Below, in pieces: positions 28,632 through 38,878 of a stretch of 64,000 bases of DNA. Position numbers and translations under genes: made by a program. Within the stretch, counting starts at the first letter, position 1; each line of letters opens with the position of its first letter. The DNA is from Mycobacterium sp. ELW1 (GTDB taxonomy: Bacteria > Actinomycetota > Actinomycetes > Mycobacteriales > Mycobacteriaceae): contig NZ_CP032155.1 of NCBI RefSeq assembly GCF_008329905.1, forward strand, positions 5,084,001 to 5,148,000, in the 5' to 3' direction. The notes under the pieces were generated by a model. It ran no database searches. It saw only the letters and a list, made by a program, of their open reading frames with translations, and was not told where the DNA came from.

Positions 28632-29084
28632 ATGGCAGCGCCGCTGTTGCAAGCAGAAATCGAGATCAACGCCCCGGTCGCCAAGGTCTGGACTTTGCTG
28701 TCGGATCTGGGCAACATGCCCAAGTGGAGCCCGCAGTGCCGGCTGATGAAGCCGCTCGGCGCGGTGAAGCCGGGCACCCGGACCTTCAACCTCAATCGTC
28801 GCAACAACCTGTTCTGGCCGACGACGTCGACGATCACCGAACTGATTCCGGAGCGCAAGCTGGCGTTCCGGGTCAACGCCAACAACACGGTCTGGAGCTA
28901 CGAGCTCGAGCCGACCGCCACCGGCACCCGGGTCGTGGAGACCCGGCACGCGGAGAACGGCGTCAAGGCCGTCTCGACGATGACGGTCAACGCGGTGATG
29001 GGTGGCGTGCCGAACTTCGAGAAAGAACTGGTCGACGGGATGAACCTGTCGCTGGCGCGCATCAAGGCCGCCGCCGAAGGTTAG
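28632..29084 (+). CDS. SRPBCC family protein
   Basis: A 150-aa protein of the START/polyketide-cyclase-like fold. It begins LLQAEIEINAPVAKVWTLLSDLGNMPKWSPQC, the usual first strand and helix, and ends in the long helix FEKELVDGMNLSLARIKAAAEG that lines the hydrophobic pocket. It should bind a lipid-like ligand. AGGAG lies 7 bp before ATG 28632. It converges on the DUF3027 gene with a 4-bp overlap. Confidence 0.88.
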   Translation: MAAPLLQAEIEINAPVAKVWTLLSDLGNMPKWSPQCRLMKPLGAVKPGTRTFNLNRRNNLFWPTTSTITELIPERKLAFRVNANNTVWSYELEPTATGTRVVETRHAENGVKAVSTMTVNAVMGGVPNFEKELVDGMNLSLARIKAAAEG

Positions 29085-30076
29085 GCCGGCTCGCCCGGTT
29101 CGGCAGCGTCGGACCCCTCGGTCGTCGCCGGACTTTCGGACGCCTCCGAGGCTTCGGGGGCCGCCGGGCTTTCGGGCACCGCTGGGGTCTCCGCGACTTC
29201 CTGGGCTTCCGAGCTTTCCGGGGCTTCCGAGATTTCCGGGGCTTCCGCCACTACCGCTTCTTCCGGGACCGCGGGGGTTTCGGCGACCGTCGTGACCACC
29301 TCGACGACCTCGAGCACACCGTCGTCGTACGGGTCATACAGTGGCGATCCCGTGCCCGCCGGCTGCGGGGTGTCCGAGTGCGCACCGCAGCCATATTCGA
29401 AGTCGACGACGTGGGAGTCGGCCGCCATCTCGTTGCAGCACACCCCGAACATTGCGCCGAGCGCGCCGGCCAGCGGCACCATGAAGCCGCAATCGCGGCA
29501 GACGCGCTTCGTCGCGCGGGCCATCGGCGAATCGGGGCCATGGTCGCCGTCGTGCCAGCGCTGCGCGGTCTCGTCGCGACCGAGCGCGCTGAGCACCTGG
29601 CGACGGCCGAAGCCGAGCTCGAAGGCGGTGTCGTCGATCAGCGGATCCCCGGTGGCGGTGTAGCCGGGTGCCAACCGAGGGTCATCCTTGCCGGGAGCCA
29701 GCAGGTCACCGGGGCTCAGATCGCCGGGCTTGATGCGTTCGTCCCACGGCACCCAGGCCGGAGCCAGCAAAGCGGTCGGGCCAGGTACCAGCACGACCTC
29801 GCTGAGGGTCGCGTGATCAGCGCCTTCGTAGGCCGCGACCACCACCGCCCACTGCCAGCCCTGATAACCGGGCATGTTCGCCAAGAAGCGGTGCGTCGCC
29901 GCGGTCTCGTCCTCGAAGCTGACACCGAGGTATTCGCCCACCGTGTCGCCGCTGTGCTCGACGATGGCCTGCCTCGCCTGCTCCACCGCACCGCTCAAAA
30001 CGGCGGCAACCGCGTCCGACGGCGCGGCGGCCTGCGCCGGTGCCGTGGCTTCTTTCGCGTCAAGGGTGCTGTCCAT
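29081..30076 (-). CDS. DUF3027 family protein with acidic repeat tail
   Basis: A 331-aa protein orthologous to Rv0877 over about the first 250 residues. The domain contains HRFLANMPGYQGWQWAVVVA, WVPWDERIKPGDLSPGDLLAPG and a Cys pair/Cys pair segment (VCRDCG near residue 200, FGVCCNE about 15 later) that could bind zinc. The final 75 residues are low complexity, built from short units of Ala, Pro, Glu and Ser such as VPEEAVVAEAPEISEAPESS. M. tuberculosis Rv0877, about 262 aa by memory, lacks most of this tail. Function unknown. Confidence 0.87.
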   Translation of the reverse strand: MDSTLDAKEATAPAQAAAPSDAVAAVLSGAVEQARQAIVEHSGDTVGEYLGVSFEDETAATHRFLANMPGYQGWQWAVVVAAYEGADHATLSEVVLVPGPTALLAPAWVPWDERIKPGDLSPGDLLAPGKDDPRLAPGYTATGDPLIDDTAFELGFGRRQVLSALGRDETAQRWHDGDHGPDSPMARATKRVCRDCGFMVPLAGALGAMFGVCCNEMAADSHVVDFEYGCGAHSDTPQPAGTGSPLYDPYDDGVLEVVEVVTTVAETPAVPEEAVVAEAPEISEAPESSEAQEVAETPAVPESPAAPEASEASESPATTEGSDAAEPGEPA

Positions 30077-30163
30077 CGTCACCAATCTTGCCTCACGGCC
30101 TGTGTGTGCAGCCACACCGGTCACGTGCGCGCCCGGCATGCCGGGATGGGGGACAATCGTGAG

Positions 30164-31837
30164 GTGTCTGAGAGCCGGCGTGACGAACCCCGCGCGAATC
30201 CGGCGTTCGGCCCCGATCGCCGCTACTCGGCGGGCGCATCCGGAGAACACCCGGGCATGGCCAACTACCCCAGCGACGGGGACGGCTACCGGCGCTCCGA
30301 CGCCACCCGGCGGTCCAACCCCACCCCCAGCTCCAACCGCTACCTGCCCCCGCTGGGCGAGCAGCGCACCGAGAACCTCGGGCCGCCGCCCGGACCGCGC
30401 AGCGCCGACGAACGGGTGACCCGCGGTCGCGGCGCGGCGAACCGCAGCCGCGAGATGGGCACCAAGGTGTACTCGATGGTGCACCGCGCGGCCACGGCCG
30501 ACGGTGCCGACAAATCCGGTCTGACCGCGCTGACCTGGCCGGTGGTCGCCAACTTCGCGGTGGACTCGGCGATGGCCGTCGCGTTGGCCAACACGCTGTT
30601 CTTCGCCGCCGCCTCCGGCGAGAGCAAGGGCAAGGTCGCGCTCTACCTGCTGATCACGATCGCGCCGTTCGCGGTGATCGCACCGCTGATCGGGCCCGCG
30701 CTGGATCGCGTCCAGCACGGCAGGCGCGCGGCGCTCGCGATGTCGTTCGTCCTTCGCGCCGCACTGGCGTTCGTGCTGATCATGGATTACGACGGTGTCA
30801 CCGGCAGCTATCCGTCGTGGGTGCTCTACCCGTGCGCGCTCGGAATGATGGTGCTGTCCAAGTCTTTCAGCGTGCTGCGCAGCGCGGTCACCCCACGGGT
30901 CATGCCACCGACGATCGACCTGGTGCGGGTCAATTCGCGGCTGACGATGTTCGGTCTGATCGGGGGCACCATCGTCGGCGGCGGTATCGCGGCCGGGGCC
31001 GAATACCTGCTCACCACCGTGTTCCAGCTGCCCGGTGCGCTGTTCGTCGTCGTCTTCGTCGCCGTGGCCGGCGCCTCGTTGTCGATGCGGATCCCGCGCT
31101 GGGTGGAGGTCACCGAAGGTGAGGTGCCGGCCACCTTGACCTACCACGGCGAAAGCGGGCCGCAAGGCTGGATCGACGAGCCGGCCGCGAAGACCGGCAG
31201 ACCACGACAACCGCTGGGTCGCAACATCATCACCTCGTTGTGGGGCAACTGCACGATCAAGGCGATGGTCGGGTTCCTGTTCCTGTATCCGGCGTTCGTC
31301 GCCAAGGCGCACCAGGCCAGCGGCTGGGTACAACTGGGCATGCTGGGCCTGCTCGGCGCCGCCGCCGGCATCGGCAACTTCGCGGGCAACTTCACCGCGG
31401 CCCGGATGCGGCTGGGCCGGCCCGCGATGCTGGTGGTGCGGTGCACGACCGCGGTGACCGTCATGGCGATGGTGGCCGCGGTCACCGGCAACCTGATCGT
31501 CGCGGCGGTGGCCACGCTGGTCACCTCGGGCGCGACCGCGATCGCCAAGGCGTCGCTGGACGCCTCGCTGCAGGACGACCTGCCGGAGGAGTCGCGGGCG
31601 TCGGCGTTCGGCCGCTCCGAGTCGGTGCTGCAGTTGGCGTGGGTGATGGGCGGTGCGATCGGAGTGCTGGTGTACACCGAGCTGTGGGTCGGCTTCACCG
31701 CGATCAGCGCGCTGCTGATCCTCGGCCTGGCCCAGACCATCGTCAGCTACCGCGGCGATTCACTGATCCCCGGCTTCGGCGGCAACCGTCCGGTGCTGGC
31801 CGAACCGGAGGGCGCGTCGGCGGTGACTCACCGGTGA
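30164..31837 (+). CDS. MFS family membrane protein (Rv0876c-type)
   Basis: A 557-aa membrane protein. The first 110 residues are hydrophilic and Arg/Pro-rich (YRRSDATRRSNPTPSSNRYLPP). A 12-helix MFS-like region follows, with LIGPALDRVQHGRRAALAMSF as the motif A loop. GTG 30164 is chosen because GGGGGA lies 11 bp upstream and the length agrees with Rv0876c (about 548 aa); ATG 30146 is possible. The frame stays open far upstream to 28307, but that stretch is antisense to DUF3027. The substrate is unknown. Confidence 0.87.
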   Translation: MSESRRDEPRANPAFGPDRRYSAGASGEHPGMANYPSDGDGYRRSDATRRSNPTPSSNRYLPPLGEQRTENLGPPPGPRSADERVTRGRGAANRSREMGTKVYSMVHRAATADGADKSGLTALTWPVVANFAVDSAMAVALANTLFFAAASGESKGKVALYLLITIAPFAVIAPLIGPALDRVQHGRRAALAMSFVLRAALAFVLIMDYDGVTGSYPSWVLYPCALGMMVLSKSFSVLRSAVTPRVMPPTIDLVRVNSRLTMFGLIGGTIVGGGIAAGAEYLLTTVFQLPGALFVVVFVAVAGASLSMRIPRWVEVTEGEVPATLTYHGESGPQGWIDEPAAKTGRPRQPLGRNIITSLWGNCTIKAMVGFLFLYPAFVAKAHQASGWVQLGMLGLLGAAAGIGNFAGNFTAARMRLGRPAMLVVRCTTAVTVMAMVAAVTGNLIVAAVATLVTSGATAIAKASLDASLQDDLPEESRASAFGRSESVLQLAWVMGGAIGVLVYTELWVGFTAISALLILGLAQTIVSYRGDSLIPGFGGNRPVLAEPEGASAVTHR

Positions 31838-32325
31838 ACCGTTGGATCCGATGGCTTTTGGCGATCGTCGTCGTACTGGCATCGGCCGGTGCCGGCGTCA
31901 CCGCGTGGGCACTGACCCGCGGCACCGAATCGGCCTTCCCCGAGATCAGCGCCTATTCGCACGGCCAGGCGGTGCGCGTCGGGCCGTACGTGTACTGCAA
32001 CGTGGTGAACCTCAACGACTGCCAGAACCCGCAGACCCAGGGCCAGCTTTCGGTCAGCGAACGCTACCCGGTGCAGCTGTCCGTACCCACCGCGATCGGA
32101 CGCGCACCGTGGCAGCTGCTGCGCGTGTACGAGGACGAGCGGAATTCCACGACCACCATGTATCGGCCCAATACCGAACTGGCAGTGACGATACCGACGG
32201 TCGATCCGCAACGCGGCCGGCTCACCGGCGTCGTCGTGCAGTTGGTCACCCTGGTGCAGGACCAGAACGGCGAGCTGCGCGACGCCCCGCATGCGGAGTG
32301 GTCGGTTCGGCTGGCCTGGCCCTAG
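31834..32325 (+). CDS. DUF2771 family exported or membrane-anchored protein
   Basis: A 163-aa protein whose N-terminus (RWIRWLLAIVVVLASAGAGVTAWAL) is a signal anchor. The exported domain has Cys in VYCNVVNLNDCQN, which may form a disulfide, and WQLLRVYEDERNSTTTMYRP, as in Rv0875c. GTG 31834 overlaps the MFS stop (GTGA), so the pair is translationally coupled, as in M. tuberculosis. Function unknown. Confidence 0.87.
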   Translation: MNRWIRWLLAIVVVLASAGAGVTAWALTRGTESAFPEISAYSHGQAVRVGPYVYCNVVNLNDCQNPQTQGQLSVSERYPVQLSVPTAIGRAPWQLLRVYEDERNSTTTMYRPNTELAVTIPTVDPQRGRLTGVVVQLVTLVQDQNGELRDAPHAEWSVRLAWP

Positions 32326-33188
32326 GGGTTCCAGTCCCGAATCGCGGCGGCAAACTGCTCGGGCGCATCGGATTGGACGAAATGGCCTGCTCCGTCGGCA
32401 ATCACGGTCCGGTGGTTGGGGAAGGTCCGTTCCCAGCGCCGTAGATCGCTTTCCCTGAAGGCGATGTCGGCATCGCCCCAGATGATGAGCGTGGGGATGT
32501 CCGCGATCGCGGGTAGTCCGGCTTCGACCTCGGCGAGGAACGCGCGGCTGGCCGTGAGCTCGCGGGGGAAGATGGCCGACGCGTCACGGCGCGCCGGGCT
32601 GTCGAGAGCCTTCTGATAGTGGCCCATCTCGCCACGGTTGGGCTTGGCCAGCCGATGCCCCGCGGGAATCATCAGGTTGACGAACAGATTGAACTGCCGG
32701 ATCAGCAGACGACCGAACGGCCCGCCCATGACATGGGACATGATCTGCACGTGCGGGGCGTCGGTGGGCCAAGCCCAGGTGTTGCCCACCACCAGCCGGT
32801 CGAACACTCCGGGGTGTTTCTCGATCACCGACAACCCGATCGGGCCGCCCCAGTCGTGCACCACCAGCGTCACCTGGGTCAGTTCGAGAGCGTCGATGAA
32901 CGCGCTGACGACCTCGGCGTGCTCGCTGGGCAGATACCGGTAACCCGGCGCCGCCGTCGACAGTCCGAATCCGGGGTAGTCGATTGCCACGCAACGAAAT
33001 TCGCTTCGCAGTGCCTTGATGACATCACGGTAGACGAACGACCAGGTCGGGTTGCCGTGCAAGAACAGCACCGTGGGCCCCGAGCCTTCGTCGACGTAGT
33101 GCACGGTGTGGCCGTCGATGTCGACGAACCGGCTCTGGAATGGGAACAATTCGTCGTCGACCCACTCGGGCCGCTGCGCCACCGCCAT
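32322..33188 (-). CDS. haloalkane dehalogenase-like alpha/beta hydrolase
   Basis: A 288-aa alpha/beta hydrolase. FLHGNPTWSFVYRD holds the oxyanion/halide-binding Asn (N46), HDWGGPIG holds nucleophile D112 with the adjacent halide-binding Trp, and DGAGHFVQSDAPEQ holds the catalytic His. This Asn + Asp-Trp set is the haloalkane dehalogenase signature, and the sequence recalls Rv1833c-like members. Epoxide hydrolases have HDWGG too but HGxP, so dehalogenase is preferred. ATG 33188 follows GAGGGGATCGGT. It diverges from the HxlR gene across a palindromic operator. Confidence 0.83.
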   Translation of the reverse strand: MAVAQRPEWVDDELFPFQSRFVDIDGHTVHYVDEGSGPTVLFLHGNPTWSFVYRDVIKALRSEFRCVAIDYPGFGLSTAAPGYRYLPSEHAEVVSAFIDALELTQVTLVVHDWGGPIGLSVIEKHPGVFDRLVVGNTWAWPTDAPHVQIMSHVMGGPFGRLLIRQFNLFVNLMIPAGHRLAKPNRGEMGHYQKALDSPARRDASAIFPRELTASRAFLAEVEAGLPAIADIPTLIIWGDADIAFRESDLRRWERTFPNHRTVIADGAGHFVQSDAPEQFAAAIRDWNP

Positions 33189-33210
33189 ACCGATCCCCTC
33201 TTCTGATTCA

Positions 33211-33225
33211 CTTGATATAATCAAG
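33211..33225. promoter_or_regulatory. palindromic operator overlapping a TATAAT -10 box
   Basis: CTTGAT-ATA-ATCAAG is a perfect 6-bp inverted repeat in the 65-bp gap between the hydrolase and HxlR genes. It contains TATAAT (33216-33221), a perfect -10 element for the forward strand, so a bound regulator would block the HxlR promoter and probably the divergent one too. The HxlR protein is the likely ligand. Confidence 0.65.
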
Positions 33226-33253
33226 CGGACATTAATTTAGCAAGTGGAGCGTG

Positions 33254-33874
33254 ATGAGTCGAGATTACGGCCAGTACTGCGGACTGGCCCGGGCCCTGGA
33301 TGTCGTCGGCGACCGGTGGAATCTGCTGATCGTCCGTCAGCTTCTGGTCGCGCCCGCCCGCTACCGCGAGCTGCGCGACGGCCTGCCGGGCATCGCGACC
33401 AACCTGCTGACCGACCGGCTCCGCGAACTGGAGAGCGCGGGCGTGGTCGAGCGACGGCTGGCCGAGGACGGCAACGCGATCACCTACGCCCTCACCGAGT
33501 GGGGCACCCAGCTGCGCGAACCCATCGAGGGACTGATCCGCTGGTCGACGCCGCTGATGATCCGGGGCGCCCAAGGCGATGAGTTCCGCATCGAGTGGCT
33601 TCTGGTGGCGCTGCCCGCACTGTTCACCGGCCGGGCGCCGACCCGATCGGCCACGGTGGCCATCGACGTCGGCGGCGACGTGCTTCAGGTGCGCGCCAAC
33701 CGATCCGGCGTGGCCGTGAGCCTGCCCGACGGGCGCCCCTTCGACGCCGTCCTCAGAACCGACGCGCAGATCGTCCTCGGCCTCGCCACGGGTCTGCTGA
33801 CCCTCGATGACGTTGCGGCACAGGTCGATATCGACGGCGACCGAGCCGCAGTGGAGACCGTCTTCGCGCGCTAG
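33254..33874 (+). CDS. HxlR family regulator with C-terminal SCP2-like domain
   Basis: A 206-aa protein. Residues 1-100 are an HxlR winged helix: CGLARALDVVGDRWNLLIVRQLL, YRELRDGLPGIATNLLTDRL and the wing VVERRLAEDGNAITYAL. Residues 110-206 resemble the SCP2 sterol-carrier fold used as an effector pocket (VSLPDGRPFDAVLRTDAQIVLGLATG). ATG 33254 follows GGAG by 5 bp. The hydrophobic effector domain and the divergent dehalogenase-like gene suggest control by a lipophilic or halogenated ligand. Confidence 0.85.
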   Translation: MSRDYGQYCGLARALDVVGDRWNLLIVRQLLVAPARYRELRDGLPGIATNLLTDRLRELESAGVVERRLAEDGNAITYALTEWGTQLREPIEGLIRWSTPLMIRGAQGDEFRIEWLLVALPALFTGRAPTRSATVAIDVGGDVLQVRANRSGVAVSLPDGRPFDAVLRTDAQIVLGLATGLLTLDDVAAQVDIDGDRAAVETVFAR

Positions 33875-34878
33875 CCGGCGCCGTGCCCGGCCGGGACCCG
33901 CTCCCCCTCGCGTGTCGGCCCCGGTGGCGTTCCGTCACCAAACGGTCTGCCGCCCAATGCTTCTCGACCGTGTGGCGTCAGCCAGTTCGACAGGTCCGGA
34001 CCCTTCGGCACGACACCGGTGGGATTGATGTCCGAATGCACGATGTAGTAGTGCTGTTTGATCTGGACGAAGTCGGTGGTATCGCCGAATCCCGGCGTCT
34101 GGAACAGATCTCGGGCATAGGCCCAGAGCACCGGCATCTCCGCCAGCTTGGACCAGTTGCACTTGAAGTGGCCGTGGTAGACCGGATCGAAGCGTGCCAG
34201 CGTGGTGAACAGCCGCACGTCGGCCTCGGTGATGGTGTCCCCCACCAGAAACCGCTGATCGGCCAGCCGCTCGGAGAGCCAGTCCAGCGCGGTGAACAAC
34301 CGGTCGTAGGCCTTGTCGTAGGACTCCTGCGAGCCGGCGAACCCGCAGCGGTACACACCGTTGTTCACCTCGGTGTAGATCCTGTGGGCCACCTCGTCGA
34401 TCTCGTCGCGGAGCGGCTCGGGGTACAGCTGCGGCGCACCGTCGCGGTGGTAGGCGGTCCACTCGGTGGAGAAGTCGAGCGTGATCTGGGCGAAGTCGTT
34501 GGTGACCACTTGACCGGTGGACACGTCGACGATCGCCGGCACCGTGATGCCCTTCGGATAATCCGGGAACCGCGCGAAGTAGGCGTCCTGCAGCCGCGGA
34601 ATCTTCAGCACCGGGTCCACACCACCGGGATCCAGATCGAAGGTCCAGCTGCGTTGGTCGTGCGTGGGCCCGCAGAACCCGATGGACAGTACGTCCTCCA
34701 GGCCCAGCAGGCGGCGCACGATGATCGTCCGGTTCGCCCACGGGCACGCCCGCGCGACGATCAGCCGGTATCGGTCGGGTTCGACGGGATATCCGTCAGC
34801 ACCGTCGGCGGTGATCCTGGTGGTGATGTAGTTGGTATCGCGATTGAATTCGCCGCCTCCGGCGACATAGGCACCCAC
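33871..34878 (-). CDS. Ecm4/GS-hydroquinone-reductase-like glutathione S-transferase
   Basis: A 335-aa omega-like GST. The catalytic Cys is C45 in IVARACPWANRTIIV; FPDYPKGITVPAIVD and VVTNDFAQITLDF complete the thioredoxin fold, and RFLVGDTITEADVRLFTTLARFD is the helical domain's signature. Relatives reduce S-glutathionyl hydroquinones. Mycobacteria make mycothiol instead, so that is the likely co-substrate. The start is GTG 34878. It converges on the HxlR gene with a 4-bp overlap and lies 18 bp upstream of the cold-shock gene's end. Confidence 0.88.
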   Translation of the reverse strand: MGAYVAGGGEFNRDTNYITTRITADGADGYPVEPDRYRLIVARACPWANRTIIVRRLLGLEDVLSIGFCGPTHDQRSWTFDLDPGGVDPVLKIPRLQDAYFARFPDYPKGITVPAIVDVSTGQVVTNDFAQITLDFSTEWTAYHRDGAPQLYPEPLRDEIDEVAHRIYTEVNNGVYRCGFAGSQESYDKAYDRLFTALDWLSERLADQRFLVGDTITEADVRLFTTLARFDPVYHGHFKCNWSKLAEMPVLWAYARDLFQTPGFGDTTDFVQIKQHYYIVHSDINPTGVVPKGPDLSNWLTPHGREALGGRPFGDGTPPGPTREGERVPAGHGAG

Positions 34879-34896
34879 GACTCCAGTGTGCGCCAG

Positions 34897-35307
34897 TTAG
34901 GCGTCGAGCTCCCGGGCGACTGCCTTCACCACTTCGGACACCCGCCGGGCCACCTTGCGGTCCGGGTAACGCCCCTTGCGCAGCTCGGGCTGCACCGCGC
35001 CTTCGAGCAGCGTGATCATGTCCTCGACCATGCCGTGCAGTTCGTCGGGAGTGTGCTTGCGCTCGACGGGCGTGGCCTCACGCCGCGTGCGGGTCAGGCT
35101 CGGCGGCGGATCGATCAGCTTGACGCTCAACGCCTGTGGGCCGCGGCGCCCGGATGCCAGCCCGAACTCGACCCGCTGGCCGGCCTTCAGACCTTCGACG
35201 CCCTCAGGCAGTGCCGACGCACGGACGTAGACGTCCTCGCCTTCCTCCTGGGACAGGAAGCCGAATCCCTTCTCGGCGTCGTACCACTTCACCTTGCCGG
35301 TCGGCAC
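34897..35307 (-). CDS. cspB: cold-shock domain protein with C-terminal extension
   Basis: A 136-aa protein. Residues 1-66 form a cold-shock domain, with [18 protein letters not shown] (RNP1) and DVYVRASAL (RNP2) for single-stranded nucleic acid binding. The extra 70-residue basic, helical C-terminus ([19 protein letters not shown]) is typical of the mycobacterial Rv0871 (CspB) type. GTG 35307 matches that length; an upstream GTG at 35316 is less likely because AGGTGAG, the ribosome site, lies between them. Confidence 0.92.
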   Translation of the reverse strand: MPTGKVKWYDAEKGFGFLSQEEGEDVYVRASALPEGVEGLKAGQRVEFGLASGRRGPQALSVKLIDPPPSLTRTRREATPVERKHTPDELHGMVEDMITLLEGAVQPELRKGRYPDRKVARRVSEVVKAVARELDA

Positions 35308-35455
35308 TGGTCTCACCTGCTTGTCTGACGGGGTTCATGACAACATGACGAAGCGTCCCGCCGGTGCAGGACGCGTGCCGGTGATCCTACTCGGGAAGAC
35401 CTACGGCCAGCACCTGAGTTTAGTTCGGTAGGCTGGGCAAACCGCTGGAGGAGAC

Positions 35456-35848
35456 ATGCGCCTGATCCTGAACGTCGTCTGGTTGCTGTTCGGCGGGCTC
35501 TGGCTTGCCCTCGGCTACCTGCTGGCGGCACTGGTCAGCTTCGTTCTGATCATCACCATCCCATTCGGCTTCGCCGCGCTGCGGATCGCCAACTATGCGC
35601 TGTGGCCGTTCGGGCGGACCATCGTCGACAAGCCGGGTCCGCGGCCCGGCGCACTGGTCGGCAACGTCATCTGGATCGTGTTGTTCGGCGTGTGGCTCGC
35701 CATCGGCCACCTGGTGAGCGCGGCGGCGATGGCGATCACGATCATCGGGATCCCGCTGGCCCTGGCCAACCTCAAACTCATCCCGGTCTCCCTTGTCCCG
35801 CTGGGCAAGGAGATCGTGCCCGCCGACCATGCTCGGGTGGCGGCATGA
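35456..35848 (+). CDS. YccF family membrane protein
   Basis: A 130-aa inner-membrane protein with two tandem YccF units, each a hydrophobic pair ending in a conserved Pro motif: FVLIITIPFGFAALRIANYALWPFG and ITIIGIPLALANLKLIPVSLVPLG. GGAGGAG precedes ATG 35456 by 5 bp. It corresponds to Rv0870c. Function unknown. The moaA start overlaps its stop by 4 bp. Confidence 0.88.
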   Translation: MRLILNVVWLLFGGLWLALGYLLAALVSFVLIITIPFGFAALRIANYALWPFGRTIVDKPGPRPGALVGNVIWIVLFGVWLAIGHLVSAAAMAITIIGIPLALANLKLIPVSLVPLGKEIVPADHARVAA

Positions 35849-36909
35849 CCGTGATCGGCCTGGGAGTGCCTGCGATCCGCCGTGATGACGACGCGCCGCC
35901 GGCGGACATGCCGCGCAGCGGACCGCTCGTCGACACCTTCGGCCGGGTGGCCACCGATCTGAGGGTGTCGCTGACCGACCGGTGCAATCTGCGCTGTACC
36001 TATTGCATGCCCGCCGAGGGACTGGACTGGCTGCCCGGCGACGATCTGCTGACCCGCGACGAGTTGGTGCGGCTTCTGACGTTGGCGGTGACCCGGCTCG
36101 GCATCACCAGCGTGCGCTTCACCGGTGGCGAGCCACTGCTGTATCGCGGGCTCGAAGACTTGGTGTCCGCGGTGGCCGCTCTGCGCCCGCGTCCCGAGAT
36201 CGCTCTGACCACCAACGGGGTGGGCCTGGCCCGCCGCGCCCGCGCACTGGCCGATGCGGGTCTGAATCGGGTCAACGTGTCGCTCGACAGCCTCGACGCC
36301 GAACAGTTCGCCGCCATCACCCGGCGCGACCGCCTCTCCGATGTGCTCGACGGTCTGTCCGCGGCGTCCGAGGCCGGTCTGGGGCCGGTCAAGGTCAACG
36401 CGGTCCTGGATGCGATCAGCGGCCTCGACGACGCCGTCGAACTGTTGGAGTACTGCCTGCGCTACGGCTACCAGTTGCGCATCATCGAGCAGATGCCGCT
36501 CGACGCCGGCCACCTGTGGCGCCGGGATGCCAACCTGGGCGCCGACGAGATCTACGCGGCGCTGGCGAAGCGCTTCACCCTCACCGCGGACCCGGCACCG
36601 CGCGGATCGGCTCCGGCCCAGCTCTGGCAGGTCAACGGGGGCCCGGCGACGGTCGGGATCATCGCCTCGGTCTCGCACGCGTTCTGCTCGGCCTGCGACC
36701 GGACCCGCCTGACCGCCGACGGACAGATCCGTAACTGCCTGTTCGCTGCCGAGGAGACGGATCTGAGGGCGCTGCTCCGAAACGGCGCCGACGACACCGT
36801 GCTGGAGTCGGTGTGGCGTGCCGCGATGTGGCGCAAGGCGGCCGGCCACGGCATCAACGATCCGGATTTCGTTCAGCCCCAACGGCCGATGAGCGCGATC
36901 GGCGGCTGA
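35845..36909 (+). CDS. moaA: GTP 3',8-cyclase, molybdopterin biosynthesis
   Basis: A 354-aa radical SAM enzyme making 3',8-cyclo-GTP, the first step of molybdenum cofactor synthesis. The N-terminal cluster motif is DRCNLRCTYCMPAEG; FTGGEPLLYRG contacts SAM; the C-terminal cluster comes from FCSACDRTRLTADGQIRNC. The C-terminus ends PMSAIGG, whose GG tail is needed for catalysis with MoaC. It corresponds to moaA2 (Rv0869c) and is followed after 1 bp by moaD. Confidence 0.95.
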   Translation: MTVIGLGVPAIRRDDDAPPADMPRSGPLVDTFGRVATDLRVSLTDRCNLRCTYCMPAEGLDWLPGDDLLTRDELVRLLTLAVTRLGITSVRFTGGEPLLYRGLEDLVSAVAALRPRPEIALTTNGVGLARRARALADAGLNRVNVSLDSLDAEQFAAITRRDRLSDVLDGLSAASEAGLGPVKVNAVLDAISGLDDAVELLEYCLRYGYQLRIIEQMPLDAGHLWRRDANLGADEIYAALAKRFTLTADPAPRGSAPAQLWQVNGGPATVGIIASVSHAFCSACDRTRLTADGQIRNCLFAAEETDLRALLRNGADDTVLESVWRAAMWRKAAGHGINDPDFVQPQRPMSAIGG

Positions 36910-36910
36910 G

Positions 36911-37171
36911 GTGGCCGAGCAGGTAGAGGTGACTGTGCGCTTCTTCGCCGCGGCTCGCGCCGCCGCGGGCATCGAGTCGGATCTGCTCACCGTGCACCCC
37001 GGCGCGACTGTCGCCGATGTGGTGAACGAATTGGCTTGTCGCAACGCGGAATTAGCGCGGGTGTTACAGCGCTGTTCATATCTGCGCGACGGAATCGCGG
37101 TACGAAATACCGCGACGGCCCTGCAATCCGGCCAAACTCTGGACGTGTTACCCCCGTTTGCCGGCGGTTGA
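36911..37171 (+). CDS. moaD: molybdopterin synthase small subunit
   Basis: An 86-aa ubiquitin-like sulfur carrier starting at GTG 36911. VEVTVRFFAAARAAAGIESD and VLPPFAGG match MoaD; the terminal GG is thiocarboxylated and donates sulfur to MoaE. It corresponds to moaD2 (Rv0868c). Its stop lies two bases before the CRP-like site of the rpfA promoter region. Confidence 0.93.
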   Translation: MAEQVEVTVRFFAAARAAAGIESDLLTVHPGATVADVVNELACRNAELARVLQRCSYLRDGIAVRNTATALQSGQTLDVLPPFAGG

Positions 37172-37172
37172 G

Positions 37173-37188
37173 CGTGATTTGCGTCACA
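37173..37188. promoter_or_regulatory. CRP (cAMP receptor) binding site upstream of rpfA
   Basis: CGTGA-TTTGCG-TCACA matches the mycobacterial CRP palindrome TGTGAnnnnnnTCACA at 9 of 10 defined positions. rpfA of M. tuberculosis is a known CRP (Rv3676) target, so the site probably activates rpfA, about 420 bp downstream. Confidence 0.7.
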
Positions 37189-37269
37189 TCACGATCAGGT
37201 AACGAGATGGCCACGGTCCGGTTTAGTGCCGTAACTACCTGGGCGAACGTCGAGCTATCTAGGGGCTTT

Positions 37270-37285
37270 AACCTTTTTTAAGGTT
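37270..37285. other. short AT-rich inverted repeat in the rpfA leader region
   Basis: AACCTT-TTTT-AAGGTT, 6-bp arms, sits between the CRP-like site and the riboswitch. It could end transcription from moaA-moaD or lie in the rpfA promoter; neither is shown. Confidence 0.35.
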
Positions 37286-37382
37286 TGCCAGTACCAGAAA
37301 CGCCCGGATTTGCAAAAGATGACGCGTCTCCCTGATCCCACTACCGTCACTCGGAGGTCAGCCCCCTCAACCCGGGAAGACC

Positions 37383-38874
<1,492 letters not shown>

Positions 38875-38878
38875 GGAC

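Noticed and set aside
28307..30163. A long N-terminal extension of the MFS gene at 30164
   Set aside because: The extension runs antisense to DUF3027 and over the SRPBCC gene; a ribosome site and known family length support the later start.
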